A stretch of 64,000 nucleotides of DNA. Source: Metaclostridioides mangenotii (GTDB taxonomy: Bacteria > Bacillota > Clostridia > Peptostreptococcales > Peptostreptococcaceae). The number at the start of each line of letters is the position of its first letter. Within the stretch, counting starts at the first letter, position 1. Below are positions 36,701-43,743 of this stretch, piece after piece. The position numbers and the translations under genes are program-made. The DNA is taken from positions 1 to 64,000 of the forward strand of contig NZ_JAGGJX010000005.1 of assembly GCF_017873185.1 (NCBI RefSeq), read 5' to 3'. The notes below the pieces were generated by a model. It was given only the letters and a program-made list of their open reading frames with translations, did no database searches and was not told where the DNA came from.

Positions 36701-37036
36701 AGACACAGGTAGCCCGTGCACTCTAAATACCTTTTCTTGATCTTTATACTTTGAAACCACATCTATCGAATAAGTTGGAAGAACCCCCTCAACACCTTTG
36801 ACCTTCTCTATTTCATCTACATCCGGATCAGTTAGTCCTAGTGTAGACAAAAGTCTTATGTCCATAAGATTATACTCATCGTAATAATTATCAGTCGTAT
36901 CTTTCATAACTATAGGAGATATCTTTATCCCAGAGAAAAAAGCAACTCCCAGAGCTACTATAAATAAAATAGATAAAAATCTACCTATAGACCCCTTTAT
37001 ATCCCTCAAAATGTCTTTAGTTAAAACATTTTTCAT
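33788..37036 (-). CDS. FtsX-type ABC exporter permease with long coiled coil
   Basis: A 1082-residue permease. One membrane helix near the N-terminus (about residues 18-38) is followed by a MacB-like extracytoplasmic domain (about 40-270) and a long Lys/Glu-rich coiled coil (about 270-540; repeated KLKDAE/ENKLS heptads). An FtsX domain comes next (three helices about 575-690), then a second helix, second extracytoplasmic domain and a C-terminal FtsX domain (about 960-1075). It resembles clostridial SalY/YhgE-like exporters with coiled-coil insertions. The ATPase gene ends one base before its start. Substrate unknown; lipids, peptides or envelope stress are possible. Confidence 0.85.
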   Translation of the reverse strand: MKNVLTKDILRDIKGSIGRFLSILFIVALGVAFFSGIKISPIVMKDTTDNYYDEYNLMDIRLLSTLGLTDPDVDEIEKVKGVEGVLPTYSIDVVSKYKDQEKVFRVHGLPVSNKDSKDKDYINRVKVVKGRLPEKSGECVVEGLGIKDYDIPIGTKLELESGKEENLDESMKNTEYTVVGQVQTPYYTTHDNEESSIGSGTVSGFIMVPQSDFDMKAYTDIFLTVKGAKEKNTYKDDYFDLVDEVSDNLDAISGSRIDARYNEVKKEATEKLKDGKKEFEDKRKEVENKLSDAENKLINSEQKLKDGKKQLEAKKIEVSNQIKNGTEEIAKGEKELKAGYNKYEQSKSQFETNKGKIESDIAAGKAKLNEAKTGIDKIKAGISQLENQLNDENLTEEQRETILSQIDSLKKDLNYATSEYNKGKRELDKSIAQYESAKSQLTCAKVLLEANKKKIEMGKENLKLSEQKAKVEFKKAENELKDAKNKIESGWPEFEEAKNKANDELEKAEKKLKDAEDEVAKLKKPEWYILDRNSLNSYVQYSQAAENIDALASIFPVFFFSVAALVSLTTMTRMVDEQRINIGTLKALGYNQSRIAQKYIVYALSASLMGSVLGIAVGYTAFPFIIYNAYRMMFIVPPAILEFNIPIALGVTIVSILITSLAAYFSCRKELKETPSVLMRPKAPKNGKRIMLENLPFIWNKISFIGKVTIRNLFRYKKRFLMTVLGIAGCSALILTGFGIKDSIKMIVDRQFGAIYKYDIMVTLDNNSKSSSIIKAADYISKDKRITDYQFANLQNGDIEKGNEENKISIYIPDDKEHMKKFIVLKERESQKNVDIENNGVVLTEKLATKLGVKAGDKVELTNEEDKKSEVLVTDVVENYVSHYVYMSKDYYQKVFGREANYNRVFGNVNETSEKNESSVSKDLIKDLDVKGVSFNTGIKENFGDTVNNLNYVVLIMIISAGALAFVVLYNLTNVNISERIREIATIKVLGFYDNEVSAYIYRENILLTVVGTFSGIGIGKLLHRFIMVTLEVDNLMFGRIISPKSYILSIVITLLLGVIVNFAMYFKLKKVKMVESLKSID

Positions 37037-37037
37037 C

Positions 37038-37742
37038 TTACCACTCTATCCTTTCTACAGGAATAGGATTTTCATTTATCTCCACACTTTCAATCTTTCC
37101 ATTTTTTACCTTAACTACTTTATCTCCCATAGGCGTAAGAGCCAAGTTATGGGTAATTATTATAACAGTCATACCCATCTCTCCAGATGTATCCTGAAGT
37201 AGTTTTAGAATAGCTTTTCCTGTATTGTAATCAAGAGCTCCTGTAGGCTCATCGCACAAAAGCAGCTTCGGATTTTTAGCCAATGCTCTAGCAATAGCAA
37301 CCCTTTGTTGTTCCCCGCCGGACATCTGAGCCGGAAAATTATTTTTTCTATCCTCCAAACCAACAGCTTTTATTATTTCATCTATATCCAGCGGATCTTC
37401 ACATATTTGAGTTGCCAGCTCTACGTTTTCTCTAGCAGTTAAATTTTGAACCAAATTATAAAATTGAAACACAAACCCAATATCGTATCTTCTATATGTA
37501 ATAAGTTCTTTATCAATACAAGAATCAATTCGTTTACCATCAACAATTATATGCCCCTTTGAAGGTCTATCCATACCGCCTAAGATATTCAAAATTGTGC
37601 TCTTACCAGCGCCACTCGCACCAGCAACAACCACAAACTCGCCCTTATCCACCGTCAAATTAACACCACTAAGTGCATTTATCTCAACTTCCCCCATTTG
37701 ATATGTCTTTTCAACATCTTTAAATTCAATGTATTTACTCAT
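37038..37742 (-). CDS. ABC exporter ATPase, LolD/MacB-like
   Basis: A 234-residue ATPase: Walker [11 protein letters not shown]-loop [18 protein letters not shown], signature [16 protein letters not shown], Walker [14 protein letters not shown]-loop IIITHN. This is the MacB/LolD/SalX pattern and pairs with the adjacent FtsX-type permease. I place the start at the ATG at 37742, five bases after GAGGT; an in-frame TTG at 37754 overlaps that site. Confidence 0.9.
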   Translation of the reverse strand: MSKYIEFKDVEKTYQMGEVEINALSGVNLTVDKGEFVVVAGASGAGKSTILNILGGMDRPSKGHIIVDGKRIDSCIDKELITYRRYDIGFVFQFYNLVQNLTARENVELATQICEDPLDIDEIIKAVGLEDRKNNFPAQMSGGEQQRVAIARALAKNPKLLLCDEPTGALDYNTGKAILKLLQDTSGEMGMTVIIITHNLALTPMGDKVVKVKNGKIESVEINENPIPVERIEW

Positions 37743-38025
37743 TATATACCTCAATTCCTTGTAAACTATTTAATGTATTAAATATCTTGAACTACATTAT
37801 ATATCAACCTCAAACATAATTCAACGCAATTACATATAACCACAAACATAAGAAATATGAAATAATTACACCGATAAAAAGAAATTAGTAGGAAGATATA
37901 ACGAAAAAAGGCAGGGTAAACAGTACGCTAGTGACAGTTACAGCCTTTTTCTCAAGCTGTGGTCACTAGCGTATTGTATATCCTGCCTTTTATTGTTATA
38001 TCTTCCTACTAATTTCCCTCATCTA
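37743..38025. other. Intergenic region dominated by a long inverted repeat
   Basis: The gap between the hydrogenase stop and the ABC ATPase start. Almost half of it is the hairpin at 37881-38016; the rest must hold the ABC exporter promoter, which I could not place. Confidence 0.5.
37881..38016. repeat. 136-base long inverted repeat downstream of the hydrogenase
   Basis: Arms of about 60 bases: the left begins GAAATTAGTAGGAAGATATA and the right ends with its exact complement. Inner segments AAAAGGCAGG/CCTGCCTTTT, TACGCTAGTGAC/GTCACTAGCGTA and ACAGC/GCTGT continue the pairing to a loop of about 11 bases. Three of the five scattered differences in the outer arms are G-U pairs in plus-strand RNA. 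The inner part with its T-run can terminate the minus-strand hydrogenase gene, but the outer 22-bp perfect extension is unusual for a terminator and resembles a small mobile (MITE-like) element. Confidence 0.7.
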
Positions 38026-39522
38026 CTACTTCAATCTATCCAGATTTACATCTTCGAATCTCTTTATCTCTTTATTTGACATAACGCTCTTTTTAGAAGC
38101 TTGTGCATTCTTTTTATCAAATGTATTTTTTGATCTACTTCCAGAGAAAAACTTCCCAGATCCATTTATACATCCACCTTCACACATCATACCTTCTATA
38201 AAATTTCCGTTTACCTTACCTACATTTGCCATACTCATTGCCTTTTTTATTTCTTTTGCTCCAGATACTTTAACAGGTTTAAATTCTACGCCTATACCTT
38301 TCTCTGTTACATAGTTTTCTATAGCTTTCGTAAGTCCTCCTGCAGCACCAAATCCTCTACCAAATATTGATGCTTCATCTACCTCTTCATTTGAACACAT
38401 AGCCATATCAACATCAAATGCGTCAAATAACGCCATAAGTTCTTCAAATGTTAGAACATAATCTATTGCATCTTTAAGCATAGGCTTAGCAGCTTCACTC
38501 TTTTTAGCAGTACAAGGTCCGACGAATACTACCTTAGCATCAGGATCTTCTTTTTTGATAAGTCTCCCAGCTGCTATCATTGGAGATACTGTATGTGAAA
38601 TTTTATTAACTTGTTTAGGGAATGATTTTTCTACATAATCTAAAAACCCTGGACAACAAGAATTTGTCATATATTGATCGCCATTTTCCATTCTCTCTGC
38701 GAACTCTTCACTTTCATGAGCAGTTACAGCATCTGCTCCACAAGCAGCTTCTATCATATCTACAAATCCTAATTTCTTAATTGCATTTCTTATCTGACCG
38801 TAAGTTATGTTAGGATCCACTTGTCCAGTTATTGCTGGTGCAACAACAGCGTACATATTCTTTTCTTCAACGAGTTTATTAGCCACTGAAGCTATAAGGC
38901 TCTTGTCTGAAATAGCACCAAATGGACATGCTACCATACACGCTCCACAGTTAACGCACATCTTTTCATTAATTTCAGCCTTCATATTATCTCTATCAAA
39001 TCCTAGTGCTGAAGTAGGACATACAGTTTTACACGGTCTCACAACTTCAGATATTGCATCGTATTGACATGCCTTCTTACACATACCACAAGCTTTACAT
39101 AGATCGTGATTAATATAAGCCATACCATTTACATATGTTATAGCACCGAAGTTACAAGCTTCTTTACATCTATGTGCAAGACATCCCCTACATAAATCCG
39201 TTACAGTAAATTCATTTATAGGACATCTGTCACACGCAGACTCTAGTATATAAATTATTTGTTCATCTTCTTTTATCTCCGCAGTATCAAGGTTCGGGAT
39301 TTCACCATTTTCTTTAACTCCTGCAATTCTCTCAGCTCTTTCTAAAAGAACGGCTCTTTCCTTGTACACACAGCATCTATATATAGCTTTATCTCCTGGT
39401 ATAATCTCATACGGTATCTTCTCTATTGCTTCTTTAGTCAAGTCATCTTCCTTGCCAAGCTTAGCAATTGCAGTCAAAACTTGATGTCTTAGTTTGTGAA
39501 TTTGAGTTTCAAATTGAAACAT
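38026..39522 (-). CDS. Monomeric [FeFe] hydrogenase
   Basis: A 498-residue ferredoxin-type hydrogenase. The N-terminal part has several Cys groups, including CDRCPINEF, CRGCLAHRCKEACNFGA, CKACGMCKKACQYDA and CVNCGACMVACPFGA, for iron-sulfur clusters. The H-cluster domain has loop 1 NSCCPGF, loop 2 VGPCTAKKSE and loop 3 EGMMCEGGCING. Loops 2 and 3 differ from the classical MPCTAKK and ACPGGC, as in divergent group B-type enzymes. I choose the ATG at 39522, five bases after AGGGGGTGG. Alone in its transcript, without NAD or maturation partners. Confidence 0.9.
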   Translation of the reverse strand: MFQFETQIHKLRHQVLTAIAKLGKEDDLTKEAIEKIPYEIIPGDKAIYRCCVYKERAVLLERAERIAGVKENGEIPNLDTAEIKEDEQIIYILESACDRCPINEFTVTDLCRGCLAHRCKEACNFGAITYVNGMAYINHDLCKACGMCKKACQYDAISEVVRPCKTVCPTSALGFDRDNMKAEINEKMCVNCGACMVACPFGAISDKSLIASVANKLVEEKNMYAVVAPAITGQVDPNITYGQIRNAIKKLGFVDMIEAACGADAVTAHESEEFAERMENGDQYMTNSCCPGFLDYVEKSFPKQVNKISHTVSPMIAAGRLIKKEDPDAKVVFVGPCTAKKSEAAKPMLKDAIDYVLTFEELMALFDAFDVDMAMCSNEEVDEASIFGRGFGAAGGLTKAIENYVTEKGIGVEFKPVKVSGAKEIKKAMSMANVGKVNGNFIEGMMCEGGCINGSGKFFSGSRSKNTFDKKNAQASKKSVMSNKEIKRFEDVNLDRLK

Positions 39523-39555
39523 TAACGCCACCCCCTGCGGAATAATTTTTGTCAT

Positions 39556-39804
39556 TTTTTTAATTCAGATTTATTATAACATAAGAAAAGTAAAATTGTA
39601 GATAAGTTTTAAATTTAATTAAAATTTAACGTTTCTATATAAAATATTAAAAATGTTCGGAAAAATCCCTTCATTGTTAATTATTTATACTATATATACA
39701 AATATAAATAGATAATATTTATATTTGTATATTGTTAATATACTTCAAAACATATATATTCTATATATAGATATATTTTTAAAAGTATAATTCTGGAGGT
39801 ATTT
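39556..39804. other. Divergent intergenic region, hydrogenase and EamA transporter
   Basis: AT-rich region between two divergent genes. On the minus strand TTATGTTATAAT is a likely -10 for the hydrogenase, with a poor -35. No structured RNA was recognised. Confidence 0.4.
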
Positions 39805-40734
39805 ATGAACGATACAATAAAAGGAAGCATTTCAGCAGTCTTATATTCAACACTTATTGGTCTCTCTTTCTTATTTAGCAAAATAGCCTTAGTAGAGGGA
39901 AACACCATAGACATACTTGCGCATAGATTTACATCTGCATTTATTGCAATTTTTTTATACACATTAATAACTAAAAAAAGGAAGGTAGTTTCTAAATCTG
40001 ATATTATTGCACTATTACCACTCAGTTTGGTATCTCCAGTTTTATATTTTTCCCTTCAATTATTAGGACTTTCTATGTCTTCATCTTCAGAAGGTGGTAT
40101 AATTCAATCTACTATTCCTATTTTCACTATGATATTTGGTATTATATTGTTAAAAGAAAAACCAAGTTTAAGGCAAAAAATATTTACTTTTATATCTATG
40201 TTCGGTGTATTGTTTGTATTTATAGCTCAAGGTAACACTATAGATTCAAAACATCTTTTAGGAATAATACTGCTTACTCTATCTTCTTTAGCTTTATCAC
40301 TCTACAATGTTATGGCGAGAAAAGATGCTAAACAGTACAATGTTATCCAAATGACCTATGCAATGACGCTTTTCGGATGTATTGTGTTTAATGTAGTCTC
40401 AATTATTAAACATTTATTTTCATCAGATATACAGTCCTATTTTGCTCCATTAGCAAGTATGAATTATATCGGAGCTGTGTTGTATTTAGGTATTATGTCT
40501 TCGCTGGTCTCATTTATTCTATCAAACTACGCTTTATCTAAATTAGAAGCTTCTAAAATGGGGGTTTATCTAAATTTAACTGTTGTAGTTGCTGTTTTTG
40601 CTGGAGCTATATTCTTAAAAGAAAGTATAACATTTATACATGTAATTGGTGTAGCTATTATACTTATTGGTGTTCTTGGAGCCAATTTATCCAACCCGTC
40701 AACTGCTAATAAAGATGTAGAAGATTCAAATTAA
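39805..40734 (+). CDS. EamA/DMT family transporter
   Basis: A 309-residue protein with ten membrane helices in two EamA repeats (about residues 5-137 and 148-295). Typical segments include SSSEGGIIQSTIPIFTMIFGIILLKEKP and the mirrored SKMGVYLNLTVVVAVFAGAIFLKE, each with the conserved Glu at the end of a repeat. Members export amino acids or metabolites. Ribosome binding site GGAGGT, five bases from ATG. Single gene, divergent from the hydrogenase. Confidence 0.87.
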   Translation: MNDTIKGSISAVLYSTLIGLSFLFSKIALVEGNTIDILAHRFTSAFIAIFLYTLITKKRKVVSKSDIIALLPLSLVSPVLYFSLQLLGLSMSSSSEGGIIQSTIPIFTMIFGIILLKEKPSLRQKIFTFISMFGVLFVFIAQGNTIDSKHLLGIILLTLSSLALSLYNVMARKDAKQYNVIQMTYAMTLFGCIVFNVVSIIKHLFSSDIQSYFAPLASMNYIGAVLYLGIMSSLVSFILSNYALSKLEASKMGVYLNLTVVVAVFAGAIFLKESITFIHVIGVAIILIGVLGANLSNPSTANKDVEDSN

Positions 40735-40854
40735 ATATATTTACAAAGAGCATATAAATAAATTGCATAAAAATAACTCTAAGTGAAAAGAACCTGAGAT
40801 ATTCATCTAAACTCCTTTAATTTAAATCAACCAATAAAATTAAACATATAAATC

Positions 40855-40892
40855 AAAAAATACAGCGTACATGAAATATGTACGCTGTATTT
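40855..40892 (-). terminator. Bidirectional terminator between EamA gene and SPFH operon
   Basis: TACAGCGTACAT / ATGTACGCTGTA around a 5-base loop, with an A-run on the left giving T6 on the minus strand. It lies 17 bases past the SPFH stop. Confidence 0.8.
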
Positions 40893-40909
40893 GCCTTAAA
40901 TATATAAAA

Positions 40910-41950
40910 TTAATCTTCTATTTGATTTTCTATTTTTGATTCAAGTTTACTGCTTAGCTTCTTTAAATCTACTTTGTTGTCATCAGACATAACTTCTTTG
41001 ATTCCCTTAAAAGTTCCAAGTAAATTCACTGTATCAGATGGAAGTACTAACTTAGTTGACTCTCCTTCAGCAAGCTTTGCAAGAGCTTCCATAGATTTAA
41101 GTGCAAGCATGTTGTCGTCGATATTTGACTCTTTCATAGCACTAAAAACTAATCTTAAACCTTCTGCAGTAGCTTTTTGAGTTCTGCCGATCATTTCAGC
41201 TTCACCTTGTGCTTTGGCTATAGCCATTTGTCTTATAGCTTCAGCTTCACCTTGTGCTATAAGAACTGCTGATTCTCTTTCACCTTCTGCCTCACGAACC
41301 ATAGCTTCTTTCTTAGCTTCGGCTCTAAGTATAGCAGATTGTTTATCTCCTTCTGCTTGTAGGATTGAAGATGCTTTGTTACCTTCTGCTTGCAGGATCG
41401 ATTCACGTCTCTCCCTCTCAGCTCTCATCTGTTTTTCCATCGCAACTTGTATATCGTTTGGAGGCATTATATTTTTAAGTTCAACTCTGTTTACTTTTAT
41501 ACCCCATTTATCAGTCGCTTCATCTAGTATTGCCCTCATTTTAGCATTTATTATATCTCTTGAAGTAAGTGTTTCATCAAGATCTAATTCACCTATTATA
41601 TTTCTTAATGTTGTAGCTGATAGATTTTCTATAGCCGAAATTGGATTTGCAATTTCAAATACATATCCCACTGGATCAGTTACTTTGTAGTATACAACAG
41701 TATCTATTTGCATAGTTACGTTGTCTTTAGTTATAACTGGTTGAGGTGGAAAATCCATAACAATTTCTCTTAAGTCTATTACATAAGCCATTCTATCTAA
41801 AAACGGAATTAAGAAATGAACTCCAGTATCTGCAGCCTTGTGGAATTTTCCAAGTCTCATAATAATACCCATTTTTGATTGTTGGATTACTTTTATGCAG
41901 GCAATACTTGCCAAGGCAACTATTACAATCACAATAACCATTAAAATCAT
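40910..41950 (-). CDS. SPFH/band 7 protein (stomatin-like, QmcA type)
   Basis: A 346-residue protein with one N-terminal membrane helix (residues 2-22), a band 7 domain (about 25-185; GIIMRLGKFHKAADTGVHFLIPFLDR, LSATTLRNIIGELDLDE, VNRVELKNIMPP) and a long Ala/Glu-rich coiled coil (about 185-270, repeats of ILQAEGxK and AxGEAEA). Such proteins form large membrane-associated rings organising microdomains. The NfeD gene sits 14 bases upstream in the same transcript, the usual pairing. Confidence 0.93.
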   Translation of the reverse strand: MILMVIVIVIVALASIACIKVIQQSKMGIIMRLGKFHKAADTGVHFLIPFLDRMAYVIDLREIVMDFPPQPVITKDNVTMQIDTVVYYKVTDPVGYVFEIANPISAIENLSATTLRNIIGELDLDETLTSRDIINAKMRAILDEATDKWGIKVNRVELKNIMPPNDIQVAMEKQMRAERERRESILQAEGNKASSILQAEGDKQSAILRAEAKKEAMVREAEGERESAVLIAQGEAEAIRQMAIAKAQGEAEMIGRTQKATAEGLRLVFSAMKESNIDDNMLALKSMEALAKLAEGESTKLVLPSDTVNLLGTFKGIKEVMSDDNKVDLKKLSSKLESKIENQIED

Positions 41951-41964
41951 ATCTATTCCTCCCT

Positions 41965-42408
41965 TTAGTCAGCTTTTACAGTTGCAAGTTCAGACTTCTT
42001 TACAACTAGCTTTACCCCTTCTATTTTTAAAACTTCTACATTACTTCCTTTTTCTATCTTTTCATTATCAAATGAGATCGCTGTCCACTCTTCCCTATCA
42101 ACAACCACTCTTCCTGGTTGGTTAATAAGTATATCTTCTTTTACAAAACCTTTGGCATTTAAAACAGCCTGTAGATTTGTGTTGTATTTATAGCCCATGT
42201 CTTTTTTGACAAATTTTTTAGTCGCTACAAATAACAGTGTAAATGAAATAATGGCAAAGATCAAAATTTGAATAAAAAGGTTTTCAATAACCATGCTCAA
42301 AAATATGAGAGCTACAGCACCTATACTGAACCATATTAGTGTCAAACTTGGTGTCAACAGTTCAGCTATTCCAAAAACAATTGCAACACCTAACCATATC
42401 AATTGCAT
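41965..42408 (-). CDS. nfeD: NfeD-like membrane protein
   Basis: A 147-residue short NfeD. Three to four helices (residues 1-75, starting WLGVAIVFGIAELLTPSLTLIWFSIGA) precede an OB-fold domain (about 90-145; LNAKGFVKEDILINQPGRVVVDREEWTA). NfeD proteins act with band 7 partners, here the next gene. It lacks the serine protease domain of long NfeD proteins. Confidence 0.9.
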   Translation of the reverse strand: MQLIWLGVAIVFGIAELLTPSLTLIWFSIGAVALIFLSMVIENLFIQILIFAIISFTLLFVATKKFVKKDMGYKYNTNLQAVLNAKGFVKEDILINQPGRVVVDREEWTAISFDNEKIEKGSNVEVLKIEGVKLVVKKSELATVKAD

Positions 42409-42524
42409 AGTATACCCTCCCTTTGATGATATTGTTTCAATACCCTATTAATATAATATTAGATTATATTGATTTAATTATAACACTATTTTATAATTAT
42501 GTGAAAATTTTTTAAAGTTAAATC

Positions 42525-42553
42525 TTGACTTTTATTTTTTTATATTTTATAAT
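42525..42553 (+). promoter_or_regulatory. Promoter of the aromatic amino acid importer operon
   Basis: Plus strand -35 TTGACT (42525-42530), 17-base spacer, -10 TATAAT (42548-42553). Transcription would start near 42560, giving a leader of about 325 bases before the first structural gene. Confidence 0.75.
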
Positions 42554-42618
42554 TATCGATAAGTCTAGGAAGTAAAAACTTTCTGACAATTATTTAAAAA
42601 TTTTAAGGAGAGATAATT

Positions 42619-42672
42619 ATGATTACTTTATTAAACAAAAACAGATATTATTACTATAGCCAATACTTATAG
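42619..42672 (+). CDS. Tyrosine-rich leader peptide (17 aa)
   Basis: AAGGAG lies 8 bases before the ATG. The ORF encodes MITLLNKNRYYYYSQYL and stops with TAG: five Tyr in 17 codons, four of them consecutive (TAT TAT TAC TAT, 42646-42657). It lies between a good promoter and two tandem terminators that precede an ABC importer of the TrpX family. The run of codons for one amino acid, the small size and the position are those of an attenuation leader peptide. The peptide itself probably has no function; translation speed through the Tyr codons is the signal. Too short for routine gene callers. Confidence 0.8.
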   Translation: MITLLNKNRYYYYSQYL

Positions 42673-42857
42673 GGTTTGTAACTATTTAAATATAGATGCA
42701 AACCCGGTCGATAACTCGAATTTGGGATTGTATCTATGTTGGTTATAGGATTTTGTTTATATATAGTTTTCATATAATATATAAAAAAGCCACGTAGATA
42801 ATACTATGTGGCTTTTTCGTTTTTGCCACATAGTGCTTTACTCTATGTGGCTTTTTT
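42654..42857 (+). promoter_or_regulatory. Tyrosine-responsive attenuator with tandem terminators
   Basis: Six pairing segments are visible. Segment 1 CTATAGCCAA (42654-42663, inside the leader ORF) pairs with segment 2 TTGGTTATAG (42739-42748). Segment 2, read as CTATGTTGGTT (42734-42744), also pairs with segment 3 AAGCCACGTAG (42787-42797). Segment 3 pairs with 4 CTATGTGGC (42804-42812)+T5, terminator one. Segment 5 GCCACATAG (42825-42833) pairs with 6 CTATGTGGC (42843-42851)+T6, terminator two. Segments 4 and 5 are perfect complements. Small hairpins (GGGTTTG/CAAACCC, 42672-42705, and TCGA-TAAC-TCGA) bring 1 and 2 together. Off: 1:2, 3:4, 5:6. On: ribosome stalled at Tyr codons covers 1, so 2:3 and 4:5 form. 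Confidence 0.75.
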
Positions 42858-42885
42858 GTATTCAAATATCTAAGGGGGTTTTAAT

Positions 42886-43743
42886 ATGAGCAGTATTTTA
42901 TCAGTAATAACGCAGAGTCTAATTTTATCAATTATGGCCATTGGTGTATATATCACCTACAAAATTCTAGATTTTCCAGATATGACAGCGGATGGAAGCT
43001 ACACTATGGGGGCATCAGTAGTTGCCGCTTCACTAGTAAATGGTATGTCTCCCATTACTGCAACACTACTTGCAGTATTATGTGGTTCATTAGCTGGAAC
43101 GATAACAGGAATACTACATGTAAAGTTTAAAATTACCAGTCTACTTTCTGGAATACTTGTAATGGGTATGCTTTACTCAGTAAATTTAAGAATTATGGGA
43201 AAATCGAATATACCGCTTTTTAGTTTCAAGCATTTGTTTAACTCTACAGCATCTCCAATACTACTAGCACTTATATTTATGATTATCTGTAAATTATTTT
43301 TAGATTTATTTTTAAAAACTAGAATTGGATACACTTTAAAAGGAGTTGGAGATAACTCACAGATGATTAAATCTCTAGGAATAGATATAGGCTATATAAA
43401 AATCCTAGGACTTATGATATCAAATGGGCTTATAGCTCTGGCTGGAGGACTCATGGCCCAATTCCAAGGCTTCACAGATGTAAATATGGGCACTGGAACA
43501 TTAGTACTCGGCATAGCGTCAATAATAATCGGCCTTACTCTATTTAAGACAATTAAGTTTGTAAAAAATACTAGTGCGATAGTAGTTGGAGCATTTATCT
43601 ACCAGTTTACTATATACTACGCAATGCAGAGAGGGATGCTTCCTACAGACTTAAAACTTATTACAGCTTTGGTGATAGTTATATTCTTATCTATCAGTAA
43701 CTTAAAAATTCCTAAAAAAAATAAAGAAAAGGCGGTGGCGTAA
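42886..43743 (+). CDS. ABC importer permease, TrpY/YtlD-like (aromatic amino acid)
   Basis: A 285-residue permease with about eight helices, similar to LivH-like permeases that accompany TrpX-type binding proteins: KILDFPDMTADGSYTMGASV, GTITGILHVKFKITSLLSGILVMGMLYSVNLRIMGKSN, KGVGDNSQMIKSLGIDIGYIKILGL and MAQFQGFTDVNMGTGTLVLGIASIIIG. Ribosome binding site AAGGGGG. First structural gene after the attenuator, followed directly by its ATPase gene. The Tyr codons in the leader suggest tyrosine as substrate. Confidence 0.87.
   Translation: MSSILSVITQSLILSIMAIGVYITYKILDFPDMTADGSYTMGASVVAASLVNGMSPITATLLAVLCGSLAGTITGILHVKFKITSLLSGILVMGMLYSVNLRIMGKSNIPLFSFKHLFNSTASPILLALIFMIICKLFLDLFLKTRIGYTLKGVGDNSQMIKSLGIDIGYIKILGLMISNGLIALAGGLMAQFQGFTDVNMGTGTLVLGIASIIIGLTLFKTIKFVKNTSAIVVGAFIYQFTIYYAMQRGMLPTDLKLITALVIVIFLSISNLKIPKKNKEKAVA

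Noticed and set aside
41214-41690. Plus-strand ORF of 158 codons opposite the SPFH gene
   Set aside because: Shadow of the Ala/Glu-rich repeats of the SPFH coiled coil; no start signal.
42560-42885. T-box riboswitch before the aromatic amino acid importer
   Set aside because: I looked for the T-box core and a specifier stem and found neither; the short ORF with Tyr codons and the alternative stems explain the leader better.
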